Below, piece after piece: positions 13,744 through 15,773 of a stretch of DNA of 15,773 nucleotides. The translations under genes and the position numbers were made by a program. Position 1 is the first letter of the stretch. Each line of letters opens with the position of its first letter. Source of the stretch: JANMAT01 sp031359995 (GTDB taxonomy: Bacteria; Actinomycetota; Acidimicrobiia; Acidimicrobiales; Ilumatobacteraceae); NCBI GenBank assembly GCA_031359995.1, contig JANMAT010000084.1, forward strand, positions 1 to 15,773, read 5' to 3'. The notes below the pieces were generated by a model, which was not told where the DNA came from, did not search any database, and was given only the letters and a program-made list of their open reading frames with translations.

Positions 13744-14976
13744 ATGAGCACGTCCGCCGAAGCCGTCGGCATGAGCAGCGCACGCCTGGCCCGCATCGAT
13801 CCGGTGATGCAGGCCCAGGTGGACGCGGGCACGTTCGCCGGCATCAGCGTCCGCATCATCCGCCACGGCCAGATCGCGTTCGCGGCCCAGTACGGTCACC
13901 GGGACAGGGAAGCAGGGCAGCCGATGACGGAAGACACGATCTTCCGCATCTACTCGATGACCAAGCCGATCGTGAGCACCGCGCTCATGCTCCTGCTCGA
14001 AGAGGGTCGCTTCCGTCTCATCGATCCGGTCGCCAAGTACATCCCGGCTTTCGCTGCGGTGAAGGTGCAGCAGGCCGACGGCAGCCTCGTCGACCCGGTG
14101 CGGCCCATGCAGATCCGCGACGTTCTCTCGCACACGTCGGGTCTCACGTACGACTTCCTCGAGGACTTCGCGGTCGCCGACCTGTACCGCGAGCACCGCA
14201 TCATGAACGACGCCACCCGCACCCTCGAGCAGTGCATCGACGAGCTGGCCACCCTGCCGCTGGCGTTCCAGCCGGGCTCGCAATGGCACTACAGCGTCGG
14301 CATCGACGTGGCCGCCCGCCTGATCGAGGTCATCTCGGGCCAGCCCCTCGGCCCGTTCCTGCAGGAGCGCATCTTCGGCCCCCTCGGCATGACCGACACC
14401 GCGTTCGGGGTGCCCGCCGGAAAGCTCGAGCGACTCTCGGGCATGTACGGCCTGCCCGACATCATCGCCCCCGGCCAGAAGTTCAGCGCGCTCTTCGCCG
14501 CCTGGATGACCGGGTTCAACCAGCGCATCGACGTGTCCTCCACGTACCCGACCGACACCCCCGACGTGTTCGTGCGCGGCGGGCTCGGTCTGTTCTCGAC
14601 CATCGGCGACTACGCCCGCTTCGCCCAGATGCTCGTGAACGGTGGGGAGCTCGACGGCACGCGCCTGCTCAGCCGGACCACGCTCCAGCTGATGCACAGC
14701 AACCACCTGGCACCCGAGCTGCTGCCCTACACCCTGGGCGGTGTGCCCAACCCCGGGTGGGGCTTCGGCCTCGGGTCGCGGGTCCTGCTCGACCCGGTGG
14801 CCAGCGGTGGCGTCGGATCGGTGGGCGAGTACGGGTGGGCCGGTGCGGCCAAGACCTACTACTGGGTGGACCCGGTCGAGGACCTGGTCGGGTTGCTGTT
14901 CACGCAGCACATGGTGGCGTTCGAACAGGTCGAGCTCGATCTGCGCTCGCTCGCCTACCAGGCCATCGTCGACTGA
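13744..14976 (+). CDS. Class C beta-lactamase-fold serine hydrolase (esterase/peptidase type)
   Basis: This 410-residue protein has the beta-lactamase/penicillin-binding-protein fold. The nucleophile motif S71-M-T-K74 is in IYSMTKPIVSTALMLLLEEG. The second motif is Y183-S in WHYSVGIDVAARLIE, and the third region is GWAGAAKT in place of KTG. LSHTSGLTYDF, FGPLGMTDTAFGVP and GGLGLFSTIGDYARFAQMLVNGG are typical of the large serine hydrolase group that includes EstB-like esterases. There is no signal peptide, so it is probably cytoplasmic and not a resistance enzyme. Lactone, ester or peptide hydrolysis is the likely reaction. ATG 13744 has GGGGAG at 13732-13737, six bases upstream. It heads a tightly packed set with the DUF1905 and DinB genes, though those may also have their own start. 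Confidence 0.92.
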   Translation: MSTSAEAVGMSSARLARIDPVMQAQVDAGTFAGISVRIIRHGQIAFAAQYGHRDREAGQPMTEDTIFRIYSMTKPIVSTALMLLLEEGRFRLIDPVAKYIPAFAAVKVQQADGSLVDPVRPMQIRDVLSHTSGLTYDFLEDFAVADLYREHRIMNDATRTLEQCIDELATLPLAFQPGSQWHYSVGIDVAARLIEVISGQPLGPFLQERIFGPLGMTDTAFGVPAGKLERLSGMYGLPDIIAPGQKFSALFAAWMTGFNQRIDVSSTYPTDTPDVFVRGGLGLFSTIGDYARFAQMLVNGGELDGTRLLSRTTLQLMHSNHLAPELLPYTLGGVPNPGWGFGLGSRVLLDPVASGGVGSVGEYGWAGAAKTYYWVDPVEDLVGLLFTQHMVAFEQVELDLRSLAYQAIVD

Positions 14977-14981
14977 CGTAG

Positions 14982-15006
14982 CGTGCCCGGGCATGGCCCG
15001 GGCACG
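14982..15006 (+). promoter_or_regulatory. Perfect 11-bp hairpin with the DUF1905 start codon as its loop
   Basis: The left arm CGTGCCCGGGC (14982-14992) is the exact reverse complement of the right arm GCCCGGGCACG (14996-15006). The three bases between them are the ATG start codon of the DUF1905 gene. In RNA coming from the upstream hydrolase gene this stem would close over the start. TAGCGT at 14979-14984 is a possible -10 box eight bases before the ATG. An mRNA starting there would lack the left arm. Confidence 0.6.
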
Positions 15007-15304
15007 GTTCACCTTCACCGCCGAGGTGTGGGAATGGGAGGACAAGGGCGCGTGGCACTTCGTCAGCCTCCCCGAGGAGATCGCCGATGAGATCGAGGAC
15101 CGCTACGGCGGCTCGGCCGGGGGGTTCGGCTCCGTGCGGGTCGAGGTGGTCATCGGCACGTCGCGATGGAAGACGTCGCTCTTCCCCGACTCGAAGCGGG
15201 CCACCTACGTGCTGCCCGTGAAGAAGCCGGTGCGCACCGCTGAGAAACTGGAGGCCGGCACGTCTGCATCGGTGGAGATCACCGTCCTGCAGGGAGAACC
15301 GTGA
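14993..15304 (+). CDS. DUF1905 family protein
   Basis: This is a small cytoplasmic protein of 103 residues matching the DUF1905 pattern over its whole length: FTAEVWEWEDKGAWHFVSLPEEIADEI, GFGSVRVEVVIGTSRWKTSLFPDSK and YVLPVKKPVRTAEKLEAG. The family is a small beta-barrel of unknown function, often next to or fused with YdeI/OmpD-associated or other small stress-type domains. ATG 14993 gives exactly the family start and lies 16 bases after the hydrolase stop. There is no Shine-Dalgarno site, and the ATG sits in the loop of a strong hairpin. Its last codons overlap the DinB gene by four bases, so the two products are probably made together. Confidence 0.9.
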   Translation: MARARFTFTAEVWEWEDKGAWHFVSLPEEIADEIEDRYGGSAGGFGSVRVEVVIGTSRWKTSLFPDSKRATYVLPVKKPVRTAEKLEAGTSASVEITVLQGEP

Positions 15305-15771
15305 GAGACCTGGATCGCGCCGAGCTCGTCGAGACGCTCGACTTCTACCGCGCCGTCGTCGTCGGCAAGCTGGCCGGCCTGAGCCGCGAGCAGTCCACCG
15401 CACAGGTGCTGCCCAGCGGCACCACGCTGCTGGGCATCGTGGCGCACCTCACGCTGGTCGAGGACGAGTGGTTCCGCCACTGCTTCCTCGGCGAGCCGGC
15501 GCTCGAGTGGGACATCGACGCTTCGTTCCGCGTGCCCGACACCGCCCGCCTGGACGACGTGCTCGGCGGCTACGCGCGAGCGTGCGACCGCTCCCGCGTC
15601 ATCGTGGCTGCGGCGTCGTCGCTCGGCGCGCCCACGAGCGCGCCGCACTGGTACTTCGGTGTCACGTCGTTGCGCTACGTGCTCTGGCACATGACCAAGG
15701 AGACGGCCCGCCACGCCGGTCATGCCGACGTGCTGCGCGAGCTCACCGACGGCGCCACCGGCTTCGTCTGA
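15301..15771 (+). CDS. DinB-superfamily protein (DUF664, putative metal-dependent thiol transferase)
   Basis: This 156-residue four-helix-bundle protein is of the DinB/DUF664 type. The first helices contain ELVETLDFYRAVVVGKLAGLS, followed by H49 in GIVAHLTLVEDEWFRH. The end has HMTKETARHAGHADVLREL, where H138 and H141 complete a candidate metal site. In actinobacteria many relatives use mycothiol or another thiol as cosubstrate, but the reaction here is unknown. The GTG start at 15301 overlaps the DUF1905 stop as GTGA and has AGGGAG a few bases upstream, indicating translational coupling. The stop TGA at 15769-15771 is inside the window, so the gene is complete. Confidence 0.92.
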   Translation: MRDLDRAELVETLDFYRAVVVGKLAGLSREQSTAQVLPSGTTLLGIVAHLTLVEDEWFRHCFLGEPALEWDIDASFRVPDTARLDDVLGGYARACDRSRVIVAAASSLGAPTSAPHWYFGVTSLRYVLWHMTKETARHAGHADVLRELTDGATGFV

Positions 15772-15773
15772 GC

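Noticed and set aside
13744..14976. True beta-lactamase giving antibiotic resistance
   Set aside because: There is no signal peptide, YxN is replaced by Y-S, and the KTG region is altered. The sequence fits esterase-like members of the family better.
13648..15045. Upstream extension of the DUF1479 frame to 883 residues, antisense to the serine hydrolase
   Set aside because: The extra part is a shadow of the SxxK hydrolase gene. Family homology starts near ATG 13647.

Overview
The window is dense, high-GC bacterial DNA with 13 complete protein genes. No gap between genes exceeds about 135 bp, and I see no RNA genes, mobile elements or CRISPR. GTG starts, TANNNT-like -10 boxes, several apparently leaderless genes, a CsoR copper operator and mycobacterial-style P450/ferredoxin genes all point to an actinobacterium. 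The three-fold C-terminal module of the secreted beta-helix protein (DTR ... NVTA ... PC ... VC ... DVxGWW) resembles surface proteins of Acidimicrobiia (Ilumatobacter/Iamia-like), so that class is my best guess. It is an inference, not a demonstration.

Layout, left to right. (1) A MocR-type regulator (minus) and an EamA/DMT exporter (plus) stand head to head, and their GTG start codons overlap by 8 bp. (2) A minus-strand pair encodes an intact cytochrome P450 and, with no spacer at all (TAG directly followed by ATG), a second P450-fold protein that has lost its heme-ligand cysteine. (3) Divergent from that pair, on the plus strand, are a seven-iron ferredoxin and then an acyl-CoA-dehydrogenase-fold flavoprotein resembling class D flavin monooxygenases. 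Regions 2 and 3 look like one oxidative module: P450, P450-like partner, electron carrier and flavoenzyme. (4) csoR-copA (minus) is a copper-sensing and copper-export operon with a perfect 15-bp operator over the csoR promoter. (5) On the plus strand lies a 940-residue secreted protein with an FN3-like domain, a right-handed beta-helix and three copies of a two-cysteine module. (6) A DUF1479 (YbiU-type) 2-oxoglutarate/Fe(II) oxygenase homologue (minus) is divergent from a class C beta-lactamase-fold serine hydrolase (plus). The hydrolase is followed by a DUF1905 protein and a DinB/DUF664 protein that overlap by 4 bp.

The most notable observations are the cysteine-less P450 fused tightly to an intact P450 gene; the DUF1905 start codon forming exactly the 3-nt loop of a perfect 11-bp hairpin; two divergent gene pairs with near-symmetric -10 elements usable in both directions; and a recurrent spacing of about 6 nt between a -10 box and the start codon that suggests leaderless mRNAs.
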